In this document: in pieces, positions 1-7,262 of the stretch
Numbering within the stretch: the first letter of the stretch is position 1
Layout of the letters: the number at the start of each line of letters is the position of its first letter
Source: Actinomycetota bacterium
GTDB taxonomy: Bacteria > Actinomycetota > Actinomycetes > S36-B12 > CAIYMF01
Reading direction: 5' to 3'
NCBI GenBank assembly: GCA_947455705.1
Contig: CANGPO010000012.1
Coordinates: 1 to 45,579, forward strand
DNA length: 45,579 nt
Made by a program: the position numbers and the translations under genes
Notes under the pieces: model-generated
The model's input: the letters and a program-made list of their open reading frames with translations, nothing else
What the model was told of the DNA's origin: nothing
Databases searched by the model: none

Positions 1-389
1 GAGCCCCCGGCACAACATTCATCGGTGCCCACGTCGGCTGTGCAGCCGAGGATCTCGACTGGGTTTCCGCACTGATGGACGAATGCCCGAATTTCCATGC
101 CGATCTTGGCGGACGGCTAGGCGAACTCGGTCGTCAACCGCGGCGCTTCGCCCGGCTCGTGGAACGTCACCCAGATCGAATCCTGTTCGGGACGGACTGC
201 TTCCCACCCGAGGACGATGCGGTGGTCACCTACGCACGCTTCCTTGAGACAGACGACGAGTGCTTCGACTACTCGCCGGGCAGTGACATTCCGCCACAGG
301 GCCGTTGGGACATCAGCGGTGCCGCGCTCGCACCAGAACTCCTGCAGCAGGTCTATCGCGACAACGCCGTGCGCATTCTCGGTTTGTAA
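1..389 (+). CDS. Amidohydrolase family protein (amidohydrolase 2), C-terminal part
   Basis: The reading frame is open from the window edge to TAA at 387-389, so only the last ~128 residues are present. The visible protein has an AHVGC segment near the start and LFGTD-CFPP about 50 residues later. These fit the metal-binding His and the strand-8 GTD Asp of the TIM-barrel amidohydrolase_2 family (decarboxylases and hydrolases such as the ACMSD/LigY groups). The C-terminal helix ending VYRDNAVRILGL matches the family's usual end, where the 'N-A-x-R-l-l-g' block closes the barrel. The substrate cannot be told from this fragment. The next gene is convergent, 11 bases away, so no operon partner is visible on this side. 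Confidence 0.8.
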   Translation, partial: APGTTFIGAHVGCAAEDLDWVSALMDECPNFHADLGGRLGELGRQPRRFARLVERHPDRILFGTDCFPPEDDAVVTYARFLETDDECFDYSPGSDIPPQGRWDISGAALAPELLQQVYRDNAVRILGL

Positions 390-400
390 ATCGACGACGA

Positions 401-952
401 CTAGTCGGTCGACTCAGTTGAGCCTGAGGAACGTCGGCGCATGAATACGAATCCAGCAGCCGCGATCACCACAATGCCAAGGGTCACCAAGGCTGTACTC
501 ACCCACGACGATCCACCGGAATCGACGGGAGCGGGAGCCTGCGTAGGACCACTTGCTGATAGGTAATTGAAACCGAGTTCCTTTGTCACTGGATGACCGT
601 CAGCAGACACCACTCGGTAAAGAACTTGGTAGTGGCCCGGAACGGTAATCGGCGTAAGCGCCTGCGTCATGGTGTTGTTAAGGACCTGAGGCGTACCGTT
701 CTGAATTTGCTTACCCATCGGATCTATGACTGAGACCGCATCACCCAACGACTGCACATTCTCGTCAAACGTCAAGACCACCGCAGTGGGCGCAGTCATC
801 ACAAGTGATCCATCCGCCGGAGTCATCGAGATCAAAACCGAGTGCGCGCTTGCAGACGCCGCCAGACCGATGCTGGCCGCTACGCCGAAGACAATCACCG
901 CTATCCCTCGGGTGATGGCCCGAGGGATAGCGGTGATGAAAGGCCCGCTCAT
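401..952 (-). CDS. copC: CopC-like copper resistance/binding protein, membrane anchored
   Basis: About 183 residues. An N-terminal signal segment ends in ASASA, and the predicted mature protein starts with His (HSVLISMTPADGS), as in CopC where the N-terminal His binds Cu(II). A second ligand motif, SADGHPV, lies near residue 120. A Ser/Pro/Gly-rich linker, one transmembrane helix and a basic RRR tail follow, so the domain is probably held on the outer face of the membrane. Start: ATG at 952 is chosen because it overlaps the ycnI stop as ATGA, the same coupling seen between the two genes upstream; an in-frame ATG at 985 is possible. A perfect 19-bp inverted repeat covers the first codons after the start. 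It is the last gene of the PepSY-ycnI-copC operon. The CopC fold is well supported; the direction of copper flow is inferred. Confidence 0.85.
   Translation of the reverse strand: MSGPFITAIPRAITRGIAVIVFGVAASIGLAASASAHSVLISMTPADGSLVMTAPTAVVLTFDENVQSLGDAVSVIDPMGKQIQNGTPQVLNNTMTQALTPITVPGHYQVLYRVVSADGHPVTKELGFNYLSASGPTQAPAPVDSGGSSWVSTALVTLGIVVIAAAGFVFMRRRSSGSTESTD
894..937 (-). repeat. Perfect 19-bp inverted repeat inside the start of copC
   Basis: Arms at 894-912 and 919-937 are exact reverse complements, separated by 6 bases. On the mRNA (minus strand) the hairpin begins 12 bases after the copC ATG and encodes part of the signal peptide. Such a stable stem at this spot would be expected to limit translation or act as a processing or binding site. 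The function is inferred. Confidence 0.9.
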
Positions 953-1689
953 GAACGGCGACGGCTGATGAGAATGGCGAGACATGCCCCTGAGAGTAGG
1001 ACAGCAAAGCCAGCTAACCAGCGCGCGAGCGAATCATTGCTCGTGTCGGACCCCGCTGAAGCAGTTGGCAGCGGAGTCGCCGAGGCACTGATCACTGGGC
1101 TCGATGACGCATCCGCCGACGGACTGGTCGACGCATTCATATCCGCACCTTCGGTGGCAGCGGCCAGTGCGATCTCGGGTGATGGATGTTCGGCTTCTGA
1201 CCCATCTGCTGCCGGCGGTTCGCTCCAATCCACCACGGACCCATCGCTATAGGTCTGGTGCGCGGCGAACGTCATCACCGAAACCTCGGGCAGCGGGTCC
1301 GCGACGATTTCGAAGATCTGAAATTCGCCCGGTCCGATGCCAGTTCCTGATTGAGCGGTCCACGTGACTGTAGCCGGAACTGTGTCGACGTTGAAGTCGC
1401 CAATCTTGACGGGAGCGTCCAACTTCTTCGTGGTTGTGGTGGCCGTCCAGCCTGGAATTGCACGCGCCCACACGTTTGCAACGGGGGTATCAATCGGAAG
1501 ATCGATACTGACCTTCACCGTGCTAGCCGTCGGAGATTCATCGGGGACGCGGAACGACAGCAGCGACATCTCCGCACCCTGGATTGCATCTGGTGAACTA
1601 ATCGCAATATGCGCCGAAGCAGCAGTCGCAAGCAGCGGCACCGAGGCAACAACCAGTGCCGACATCAATGCGATTCGATTCTTCTTCAT
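949..1689 (-). CDS. ycnI: YcnI-like (DUF1775) copper-binding protein
   Basis: 246 residues. A signal peptide (MKKNRIALMSALVVASVPLLATAASA) is followed by a mature N-terminus HIAISSPDA. That leading His is typical of YcnI/DUF1775, which binds Cu(II) through a mono-histidine brace with a Glu and a Trp; a Trp is visible in VVDWSEPP. The DUF1775 beta-sandwich spans about residues 25-165. A long Ala/Ser/Thr-rich linker follows, then one C-terminal membrane helix with an RRRS tail. The start overlaps the stop of the PepSY gene as ATGA, and the stop overlaps the copC start the same way, so the three genes are translationally coupled. The role in extracytoplasmic copper handling rests on the family and the neighbours. 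Confidence 0.85.
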   Translation of the reverse strand: MKKNRIALMSALVVASVPLLATAASAHIAISSPDAIQGAEMSLLSFRVPDESPTASTVKVSIDLPIDTPVANVWARAIPGWTATTTTKKLDAPVKIGDFNVDTVPATVTWTAQSGTGIGPGEFQIFEIVADPLPEVSVMTFAAHQTYSDGSVVDWSEPPAADGSEAEHPSPEIALAAATEGADMNASTSPSADASSSPVISASATPLPTASAGSDTSNDSLARWLAGFAVLLSGACLAILISRRRS

Positions 1690-3248
1690 ACCTTCTCCTC
1701 TAGGGGGATCTCATCATCTGTCGTGCTTTGAATAACCGGACGTGACTTCTTTAGCCGTTGCCGAACGAGTTGAATGGCGCCATCGATCAGAAGTACGACG
1801 ATCAAGCTCGCACCCCAGAGCGGATACATCACCGCCAAGACCAACGCGATAATCCCGACGCCAAGAGTGGCCGACGACCGAGCCTGGCGTCTTGGTAACC
1901 CCGTGGTGCCCTTTGGTCGACGTTTCCACCACAGGATAATGCTCGTTACAAAACTCACGACCGTCAGAACGCATCCAAGAGTCATCAAAACCCTTGTAAA
2001 CAGGCCATATTGCGTACCCATGTGGTTTTGCACACCCCACTCGGCCACCTGCTGGATTGTGCCCCACTCAGCCGACGAGGACGTTGACAACGTTCGTCCA
2101 CTGAACTGATCGATGTACACAACCTTCTCGTCTTGAACTCGGCCAGGCCACGCGTTTGACAGGAGAAATGCGCCGTATTCCGGATTCGCTGGGTCAGACA
2201 GCGAATCGGTGGGTGGCAGGATCGAGTAGCCGGGCAGCATTCCTTCAGCAACAGCAACCTTGCTGATGTCCGACCACGACATCCGCGCGGGCTTGTCTGC
2301 GGTCGGCGCCCCAGAGACGGATTGTGGATCCTCTCGCGTCGCCCATGGAATTCGATGACCGAAGCGATCAACATCACCCGTCTTGACCGTTGCCGACGTG
2401 GGCGATTCAACCTCAGCATTGGGGGTGACCTTTGATGCCACGGTGGAGAGGTCCCCGCCCCAATAACGCGACCACGGCATCCCGCTGATGACGAAGAAAG
2501 CCAAAATCAGGGCCAACACCACGCCTACGCTCGAATGCAGATCACGCCAACGCAGCCGCCCACCCTTATTCCACCGCACCTTGAATAACGGCTTGTTGTG
2601 CTGCGACCTTCGAGGCCACCACAGGTAAACGCCGGACAAAGCGAGCACTAAACCCCAAATAGCTGCAATCTCGATGATGACGTCTCCGACAGCGATCTCA
2701 ACCGTCGATGGATTTTCGGGATTCACCAGGTGCGAAAGGGAGGGAAGTGTGACGGTGAGAGCTTCGTTGTTCAACCAGCCATGCAGTCGCGTCGAGATAC
2801 CGACGATGTCGGCACCAGATTCCTGCTCACCTAGAACTTTGCCTGTGTACGGGTTTACAAACACATCGAGTGTGTAGTCCGCTCCGTCAGTCAACTCAAC
2901 GATCGTTGAACGGTCACGTGCCTCCGGTGGAATCACCTGAGAGATCGATAGGTCACTGTGAACAGCCTGCGCCGCGCTGACCTGCGAGTCCAACGGGACG
3001 GACGAAATACTCGGCGTTACCAGACGCATTGACCCACCAAGTGAGTCATGGATCGGTTGCGTATAAAGAATTATCAATCCGGTGATGGCGAGCATCACTA
3101 GGAAGGGGCCGGCAAACAATGCAGAGTAGAAGTGGTAACGCCATATTCGCCTCAAAAGCAATCCCGCTCTTTGGCGCGTACGATCCGGCTTCTTCGCCGA
3201 TGGCATTGATGACAGTTGGCCACCAGATGCCTCAATAGCAGTGGTCAT
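1686..3248 (-). CDS. PepSY-associated TM helix domain membrane protein
   Basis: About 520 residues. The frame runs from 3275, but ATG at 3248 has an AAAGGA ribosome site at good distance and is chosen. The protein has the PepSY_TM layout. A basic N-terminus with RIWRYHFYSALFAGPFLVMLAITGLIILY is membrane helix 1. A periplasmic PepSY region follows, with YTLDVFVNPYTGKVLG around residue 130, then further helices (including the WGLVLALSGVYLWWPRR and LHSSVGVVLALILAFFVISG segments). A second large external region and C-terminal helices follow. These proteins are often metal-regulated membrane proteins (PiuB-like) and occur beside ycnI and copC in actinobacteria. Its exact activity is unknown; a part in copper or heme-iron reduction or transfer is inference. 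Confidence 0.85.
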   Translation of the reverse strand: MTTAIEASGGQLSSMPSAKKPDRTRQRAGLLLRRIWRYHFYSALFAGPFLVMLAITGLIILYTQPIHDSLGGSMRLVTPSISSVPLDSQVSAAQAVHSDLSISQVIPPEARDRSTIVELTDGADYTLDVFVNPYTGKVLGEQESGADIVGISTRLHGWLNNEALTVTLPSLSHLVNPENPSTVEIAVGDVIIEIAAIWGLVLALSGVYLWWPRRSQHNKPLFKVRWNKGGRLRWRDLHSSVGVVLALILAFFVISGMPWSRYWGGDLSTVASKVTPNAEVESPTSATVKTGDVDRFGHRIPWATREDPQSVSGAPTADKPARMSWSDISKVAVAEGMLPGYSILPPTDSLSDPANPEYGAFLLSNAWPGRVQDEKVVYIDQFSGRTLSTSSSAEWGTIQQVAEWGVQNHMGTQYGLFTRVLMTLGCVLTVVSFVTSIILWWKRRPKGTTGLPRRQARSSATLGVGIIALVLAVMYPLWGASLIVVLLIDGAIQLVRQRLKKSRPVIQSTTDDEIPLEEKV

Positions 3249-3372
3249 GGGAAGTCCTTTGTTTAACTCGCACAACTAGGTGCGTGCACTGGCCGCCGCA
3301 ATTGCGACAGACACCGATGCGGGGGACGAAAGTATGCAGCGCATTCGCGCGCAAAGAGCCGACCCGGTGGGT

Positions 3373-3456
3373 TCAAGCTCGAGGCTGTCGTTGCCGACGG
3401 ATCAGCATCGTGCAGATCACTGGCAAGACAAAAACGTAGGGCGACTTAGGCAGCAT
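3373..3456 (-). CDS. Candidate 27-residue membrane peptide between operon genes
   Basis: A short frame starts with ATG at 3456, inside the last codons of the upstream membrane protein gene, and ends at 3373. The peptide has a hydrophobic stretch YVFVLPVICTMLI and a basic end RRQRQPRA, as in single-helix small proteins. An AGGA sits directly against the ATG, closer than an ideal ribosome site; coupling to the upstream stop would compensate. It fills part of the 197-base gap before the PepSY gene. Weak support: it may be chance. Confidence 0.22.
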   Translation of the reverse strand: MLPKSPYVFVLPVICTMLIRRQRQPRA

Positions 3457-4030
3457 TCCTACAGGGGGGTCCACGTCGTTGCGCAGAGTTGAAGACAAAT
3501 TGCGATACCAGCTCGAGGGCAACGTATGAGGTACGCAACTGAACCGGGCGCGGTGTTGAGAGAGCAAGACTCGAATCGAAATGCAGCACGTTACGCACAT
3601 ATGCCGCTATCGCTTGGCTTCGCGCCTTGGTCCAGATGAGAGCTTCACGCCGACGCAGAATCGCGAGTGCGACTGCCGTTGCGAACGCGTGCCCCAGCGC
3701 CATCGACGTGCCGCTCGAGGTGTTGTTATGGCCGGTCAGCGAGGCCAGCATGTGCACCCATGATTGACCGAGAACGAGCGTCAACGCGATCAGCGTCGAA
3801 CTCAACTCTTTACGCGCACAAAACCTAGCCAGAATGAGCAGTGGGATAAACGCCGGGAGAAGAATGGCAGGCGAAACACTTGCGCCGCCGAGCACGTGGC
3901 CTGCGACGCCGAGGCCAACAGCAGTGGCCGCAAGTTCAACCGATCGCGGCATCGTACGTGGCGACGTTACGTGGACTCCGCGAAAGCTGGCGCGCGACGC
4001 AGCGCCATCATTCATCCGCAGCAGTCGCAT
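3446..4030 (-). CDS. Small multi-pass membrane protein of copper cluster
   Basis: About 194 residues; no family recognised with confidence. Hydrophobic segments suggest about four helices: ELAATAVGLGVAGHVLGG, SPAILLPAFIPLLILARF, LSSTLIALTLVLGQSW and MALGHAFATAVALAIL. His and Met residues cluster between and in the later helices (VHMLASLTGH, then SMALGHAF), which could bind a soft metal. The C-terminal ~50 residues look soluble and basic. Start: ATG at 4030 lies exactly six bases after TACAGT (4042-4037 on the minus strand), the leaderless pattern used elsewhere here; in-frame ATGs at 4063 and 4015 are alternatives. It leads the PepSY-ycnI-copC genes on the same strand, 197 bases ahead, so a role in copper handling is a reasonable inference. 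Confidence 0.6.
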   Translation of the reverse strand: MRLLRMNDGAASRASFRGVHVTSPRTMPRSVELAATAVGLGVAGHVLGGASVSPAILLPAFIPLLILARFCARKELSSTLIALTLVLGQSWVHMLASLTGHNNTSSGTSMALGHAFATAVALAILRRREALIWTKARSQAIAAYVRNVLHFDSSLALSTPRPVQLRTSYVALELVSQFVFNSAQRRGPPCRNAA

Positions 4031-4036
4031 AGCGCG

Positions 4037-4042
4037 ACTGTA
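4037..4042 (-). promoter_or_regulatory. -10 element, leaderless, small membrane protein
   Basis: TACAGT on the minus strand, six bases before ATG at 4030. The spacing places transcription start at or next to the A of the start codon. Confidence 0.5.
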
Positions 4043-4107
4043 TCGTCGATTGTGGCTACACACGATGCTGGCCGACGCAGAATTTACCCCGAAAAATCAG
4101 GGTCAAT

Positions 4108-4124
4108 CCCCCCATGTGCGGGGG
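4108..4124 (-). terminator. G/C hairpin after the aldolase gene
   Basis: Five C-G pairs (C-run 4108-4113, G-run 4120-4124) close a six-base loop, 16 bases past the aldolase stop. There is no good U-run next to it on the minus strand, so termination is only possible. Confidence 0.35.
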
Positions 4125-4139
4125 TTTGTCGTGACGACG

Positions 4140-4973
4140 TTAGCTCAGCACGCTAATGAAGTGCGCCACCACGTCGGCCATAGCGTCCCGGCCCTGGGCA
4201 ATGTACTTGCGCGGATCAACAACCTTGGGATCACTGACGAGGTATTCACGCACCGCGCCGGTAAAGCCGATGTTCAGCGCGGTTCCAATATTGACTTTCA
4301 CCATGCCGGCCTCGATTGCCTGTCGGAGTTCGTCATCCGGCACTCCCGAAGAGCCATGCAAGACCAAGGGAATTCCAACAGCTGCCGCAATCTCAGTAAT
4401 GAGCGGATGATCAAGGGCTGCGGATCGGTCGAGCATGGCATGTGAGCTTCCAACCGCAACGGCAAGTCCGTCCACACCCGTAGCGGTAACAAATGCAGCA
4501 GCCTCAGAGGGATTCGTTCGAACCCCAGGCGCATGTGCACCATCCTTACCGCCGACCTCGCCGAGTTCGCTTTCCACCCACAGGCCGTGAGAGTGACCCC
4601 ACTGAACAGCCTCACGAGTCGCCGCAACATTCTCGTCGTATGCCAGCGTCGACCCGTCGTACATCACCGAGCCAAACCCAAAATCCGCCGACTGGCGCAG
4701 TAGCTCCACATCTTCGACGTGGTCGAGGTGCAGTGCCAACGACGCCGATGAGCCTCGCGCAACCTGAGCACAGGCAACGGCAAGTGGGCCAAGCTGGCGT
4801 CGATGAAACTTCACCGCGTTTTCGCTGATCTGGATGATTGCTGACTGCCCTGCGGCCTCGGCTCCCATAGCGATCGCTTCAGCATGCTCAAGACAGATCG
4901 CATTAAAGGCGCCAACGCCACGGCCTTCAACTCGCGCCTGCGCAACAAGCTCACCGGTGGGGATCAGCGGCAT
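4140..4973 (-). CDS. Class II ketose-bisphosphate aldolase (FbaA/GatY/KbaY type)
   Basis: 277 residues, the usual length of the GatY/KbaY group and shorter than E. coli FbaA. Zinc and substrate motifs are in order: LHLDHVED (HxDH) near residue 81, ESELGEVGG near 132, the AVGSSHAM His near 175 and VLHGSSGVPD near 203, with NIGTALN near 228. The enzyme cleaves a ketose 1,6-bisphosphate (fructose or tagatose) to dihydroxyacetone phosphate and glyceraldehyde 3-phosphate, or a related reaction, in the cytosol with Zn2+. Start ATG at 4973 has an AGGAG site at correct distance. It lies 14 bases after the GH4 gene on the same strand, so the two probably form an operon for sugar use. Fructose versus tagatose specificity cannot be read here. 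Confidence 0.88.
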   Translation of the reverse strand: MPLIPTGELVAQARVEGRGVGAFNAICLEHAEAIAMGAEAAGQSAIIQISENAVKFHRRQLGPLAVACAQVARGSSASLALHLDHVEDVELLRQSADFGFGSVMYDGSTLAYDENVAATREAVQWGHSHGLWVESELGEVGGKDGAHAPGVRTNPSEAAAFVTATGVDGLAVAVGSSHAMLDRSAALDHPLITEIAAAVGIPLVLHGSSGVPDDELRQAIEAGMVKVNIGTALNIGFTGAVREYLVSDPKVVDPRKYIAQGRDAMADVVAHFISVLS

Positions 4974-4987
4974 TGGGACTCCTGGGA

Positions 4988-6301
4988 TTAGGTAAGGGTT
5001 GCGCGCAACGGCTCAGCGAGCAGATCGCCATGGGCCGTTGTCAGAGCATTGCACAGCTCCCAGATCTGATCGACGGTGAGCGTCGCAGCAGTATTCGGGT
5101 CAACCATCGCCGCATTGCGGATCAATGTCGGGTTGCCCGTCACCGCTGCCTGGACGGTCAGTTCACCAACGCTGACGAACGAACGATTAAGCGCCACACA
5201 CTGCAACGGCAGATCTCCCACATAGATGGGATGCGCACCCATCTCGTCGATTGCGGTTGGCACCTCGACGGCATAGTTGTTTGGAAGGTTCGTGATGTAT
5301 CCGTGGTTCGCGACGTTCGCAAAAATCGTCCGCTTGGTGCCCGTCTCCATAGAGTGAATCACCTGCGGCGCGTACTCGGTTGAATCACGGTCCATCGCCA
5401 AAGGTTCACCGGCGGCCAGTATGGCTCGCGTCTCTTGGTACTCACGAAGGTTGTCTTCGCTAATACCGATGTACCCGCTGACGGCAATGCGAAGTCGCTC
5501 CACCTCTTCGTCATGCTTCAGGTACCACGGCACATATTCGGATGAGTGCTCACTAGTTTCCGTCGGGTAGTAGCCGAGTTTGCGATACATATCCACCCGC
5601 ACCCGACGTCGCAGCTCCGGATCGCTAGCGATCTTCGCATCCAGTAATGGGTAGAGGCTTTCGCCATTGCGCTCCCAACGCAGCACCCACGCCTGATGGT
5701 TAACACCCGCCGACCAGTAAGACACCTCGTCGAACGGTACGTCGATCACATCGCAGAGCCCGCGAACGGTCCAATAGACCGAGTGACATAGGCCCAACAC
5801 CTTGAGCGACGGAGCAATCGCCTGAAGGTAGGCAATGTTCATGGCCATCGGGTTGGTGTAATTCAGCAGCCAGGCGTCAGGACAGATTTCAAGGATGTCG
5901 CGAGCAATACCTTCCAGGACGGGGAAGGTACGAAGTGCGCGGAAGATGCCACCGACGCCGATGGTGTCAGCGATGGTTTGACGAAGCCCAAAGCTCGCAG
6001 GGATCTCGATGTCACGAACGGTGGCCTCATGCATGCCCACCTGAATCGAGTTGATCACGTAATGCGCACCTACAAGGGCGGCGCGACGGTCGAGTGACGA
6101 TGTCACGGTGACCGTTCGACCGAGCTGCGATGCGGTGGCATTCGCGATCGCAACTGCCGTCTCCAACCGCTCAGGGTTGATGTCATGTAGCGAGATATGC
6201 AGCGGGCCTAAATCGGTGAATCCCAGCAGATCGCTCATGAGTTCACGGGTGAAGACGACGCTGCCCGCGCCCAGGAAGGTGATCGTTGTTATGCGTGACA
6301 T
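4988..6301 (-). CDS. Glycoside hydrolase family 4 (alpha-galactosidase/glucosidase, MelA-like)
   Basis: About 437 residues from the chosen ATG at 6301 (the frame extends to 6358). MSRITTITFLGAGSVVF places the Rossmann GxGS motif close to the N-terminus, as in other GH4 proteins. GH4 enzymes use NAD+ and Mn2+ with a redox-assisted elimination mechanism. Visible motifs are NYTNPMAMN (substrate/cofactor Asn) and LCHSVYWT and GVNHQAWV, which supply the metal-binding Cys and His. GH4 covers alpha-galactosidase, alpha-glucosidase, alpha-glucuronidase and 6-phospho-glucosidases; CHS and GVNH resemble the MelA/AglA side, but the substrate is uncertain. It leads the operon with the aldolase and is divergent from the DeoR regulator, which probably controls it through the inverted repeats between them. 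Confidence 0.88.
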   Translation of the reverse strand: MSRITTITFLGAGSVVFTRELMSDLLGFTDLGPLHISLHDINPERLETAVAIANATASQLGRTVTVTSSLDRRAALVGAHYVINSIQVGMHEATVRDIEIPASFGLRQTIADTIGVGGIFRALRTFPVLEGIARDILEICPDAWLLNYTNPMAMNIAYLQAIAPSLKVLGLCHSVYWTVRGLCDVIDVPFDEVSYWSAGVNHQAWVLRWERNGESLYPLLDAKIASDPELRRRVRVDMYRKLGYYPTETSEHSSEYVPWYLKHDEEVERLRIAVSGYIGISEDNLREYQETRAILAAGEPLAMDRDSTEYAPQVIHSMETGTKRTIFANVANHGYITNLPNNYAVEVPTAIDEMGAHPIYVGDLPLQCVALNRSFVSVGELTVQAAVTGNPTLIRNAAMVDPNTAATLTVDQIWELCNALTTAHGDLLAEPLRATLT

Positions 6302-6342
6302 GTCGCTAGTGTCGCGCTGAACATATGATTCACTCAACAAGG

Positions 6343-6357
6343 TGCGCGAAACGCGCA
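6343..6357. promoter_or_regulatory. Inverted repeat, candidate DeoR operator 1
   Basis: TGCGCG-AAA-CGCGCA is a perfect 15-base inverted repeat between the GH4 gene and the divergent DeoR gene. The core (GCG, short A/T centre, CGC) is shared with the second repeat 20 bases away. Confidence 0.5.
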
Positions 6358-6376
6358 TATACGAGCAATTGAGAGT

Positions 6377-6390
6377 GAGCGTTTACGCTC
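6377..6390. promoter_or_regulatory. Inverted repeat, candidate DeoR operator 2
   Basis: GAGCG-TTTA-CGCTC is a perfect inverted repeat with the same GCG-(A/T)-CGC core as 6343-6357. Two similar sites in a divergent promoter region fit cooperative binding by the DeoR-family regulator encoded next to them. Inference. Confidence 0.5.
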
Positions 6391-6454
6391 GCGAGTCGAT
6401 CACGACGCATGAGGGCCTCAACAATGAGGCCACGCGTTGAAGGGTGGTGGAACG

Positions 6455-7252
6455 GTGGCATCGGTATCGCTGCGTCGAGCAGCGCGAATCTCGGCAATCC
6501 TTGAACTTCTAGCGGAGAACCGGTCACTCAATGCCAGTGAGTTGGCCCTGGAGTTCGGTGTCTCCGCTGCCACGCTACGACGCGATCTGCAAATGCTCGA
6601 GGACCAAAAGCTTCTTTCTCGAACACATGGTGGAGCCCTAGCCCACGATGTCGCTTACGAACTTCCCATCCGGTATCGCGGTGGTCGCGAGCGGGACAAG
6701 AAGAGGCTCATCGCAGCCAAAGCTGCCAAACTCCTGCCGCATGGCCCGTTGACGGTCGGATTCAGTGGTGGCACGACAACCAGTGAAGTGGCCCGCATCA
6801 TCTCCGACCGCGTCGACGTCACCATTGTGACGAATGCCCTCAACATTGCTGCGGACTTAGCCCTTCGTCCCCGACTGAAAGTCATCTTGACCGGTGGAGT
6901 CACCCGGCCACAAAGTTACGAGCTCGTTGGCGCCCTCGCAGAGCAAACCCTGCGAGACCTTCACATTGAGGTCTTGGTGTGCGGAGTGGACGGAATCACC
7001 GCCTCGACCGGGCTCACCACGCACGATGAGGTCGAGGCGCACACCAACCGAACCATGATCCAACGATCAAAAAGAATCATCGTGGTTACCGATGGCTCAA
7101 AGGTCGGCCGAACTTTACTCGCCCGGATTTCACCGGTGGACGTCATCAATGATCTCGTCACTGATTCAAGTGCTGACGAAACCGAACTCGAATACCTTCG
7201 GGCCGCGGGGGTTCGGGTCCACATCGTCGCCGATCCAGGTGAATCCGACTAA
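6455..7252 (+). CDS. DeoR-family sugar-responsive transcription regulator
   Basis: About 265 residues. GTG at 6455 is chosen because a purine-rich GAAGGGTGGTGG stretch ends a few bases before it; a TTG at 6437 is the longer option. The N-terminus carries the DeoR winged helix (ISAILELLAENRSLNASELA, VSAATLRRDLQMLEDQ, LLSRTHGGAL). The C-terminus is the DeoRC sugar-phosphate sensor (GFSGGTTTSEVARII near 105; VCGVDGI; GLTTHDEVEAHTNR near 190; VTDGSKVGR). Members usually repress and are released by a phosphorylated sugar. It is divergent from the GH4-aldolase operon and ends 10 bases from the convergent class II aldolase gene, so it plausibly controls this carbohydrate locus. The inducer is unknown. 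Confidence 0.9.
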   Translation: MASVSLRRAARISAILELLAENRSLNASELALEFGVSAATLRRDLQMLEDQKLLSRTHGGALAHDVAYELPIRYRGGRERDKKRLIAAKAAKLLPHGPLTVGFSGGTTTSEVARIISDRVDVTIVTNALNIAADLALRPRLKVILTGGVTRPQSYELVGALAEQTLRDLHIEVLVCGVDGITASTGLTTHDEVEAHTNRTMIQRSKRIIVVTDGSKVGRTLLARISPVDVINDLVTDSSADETELEYLRAAGVRVHIVADPGESD

Positions 7253-7262
7253 GTCACCCCAG

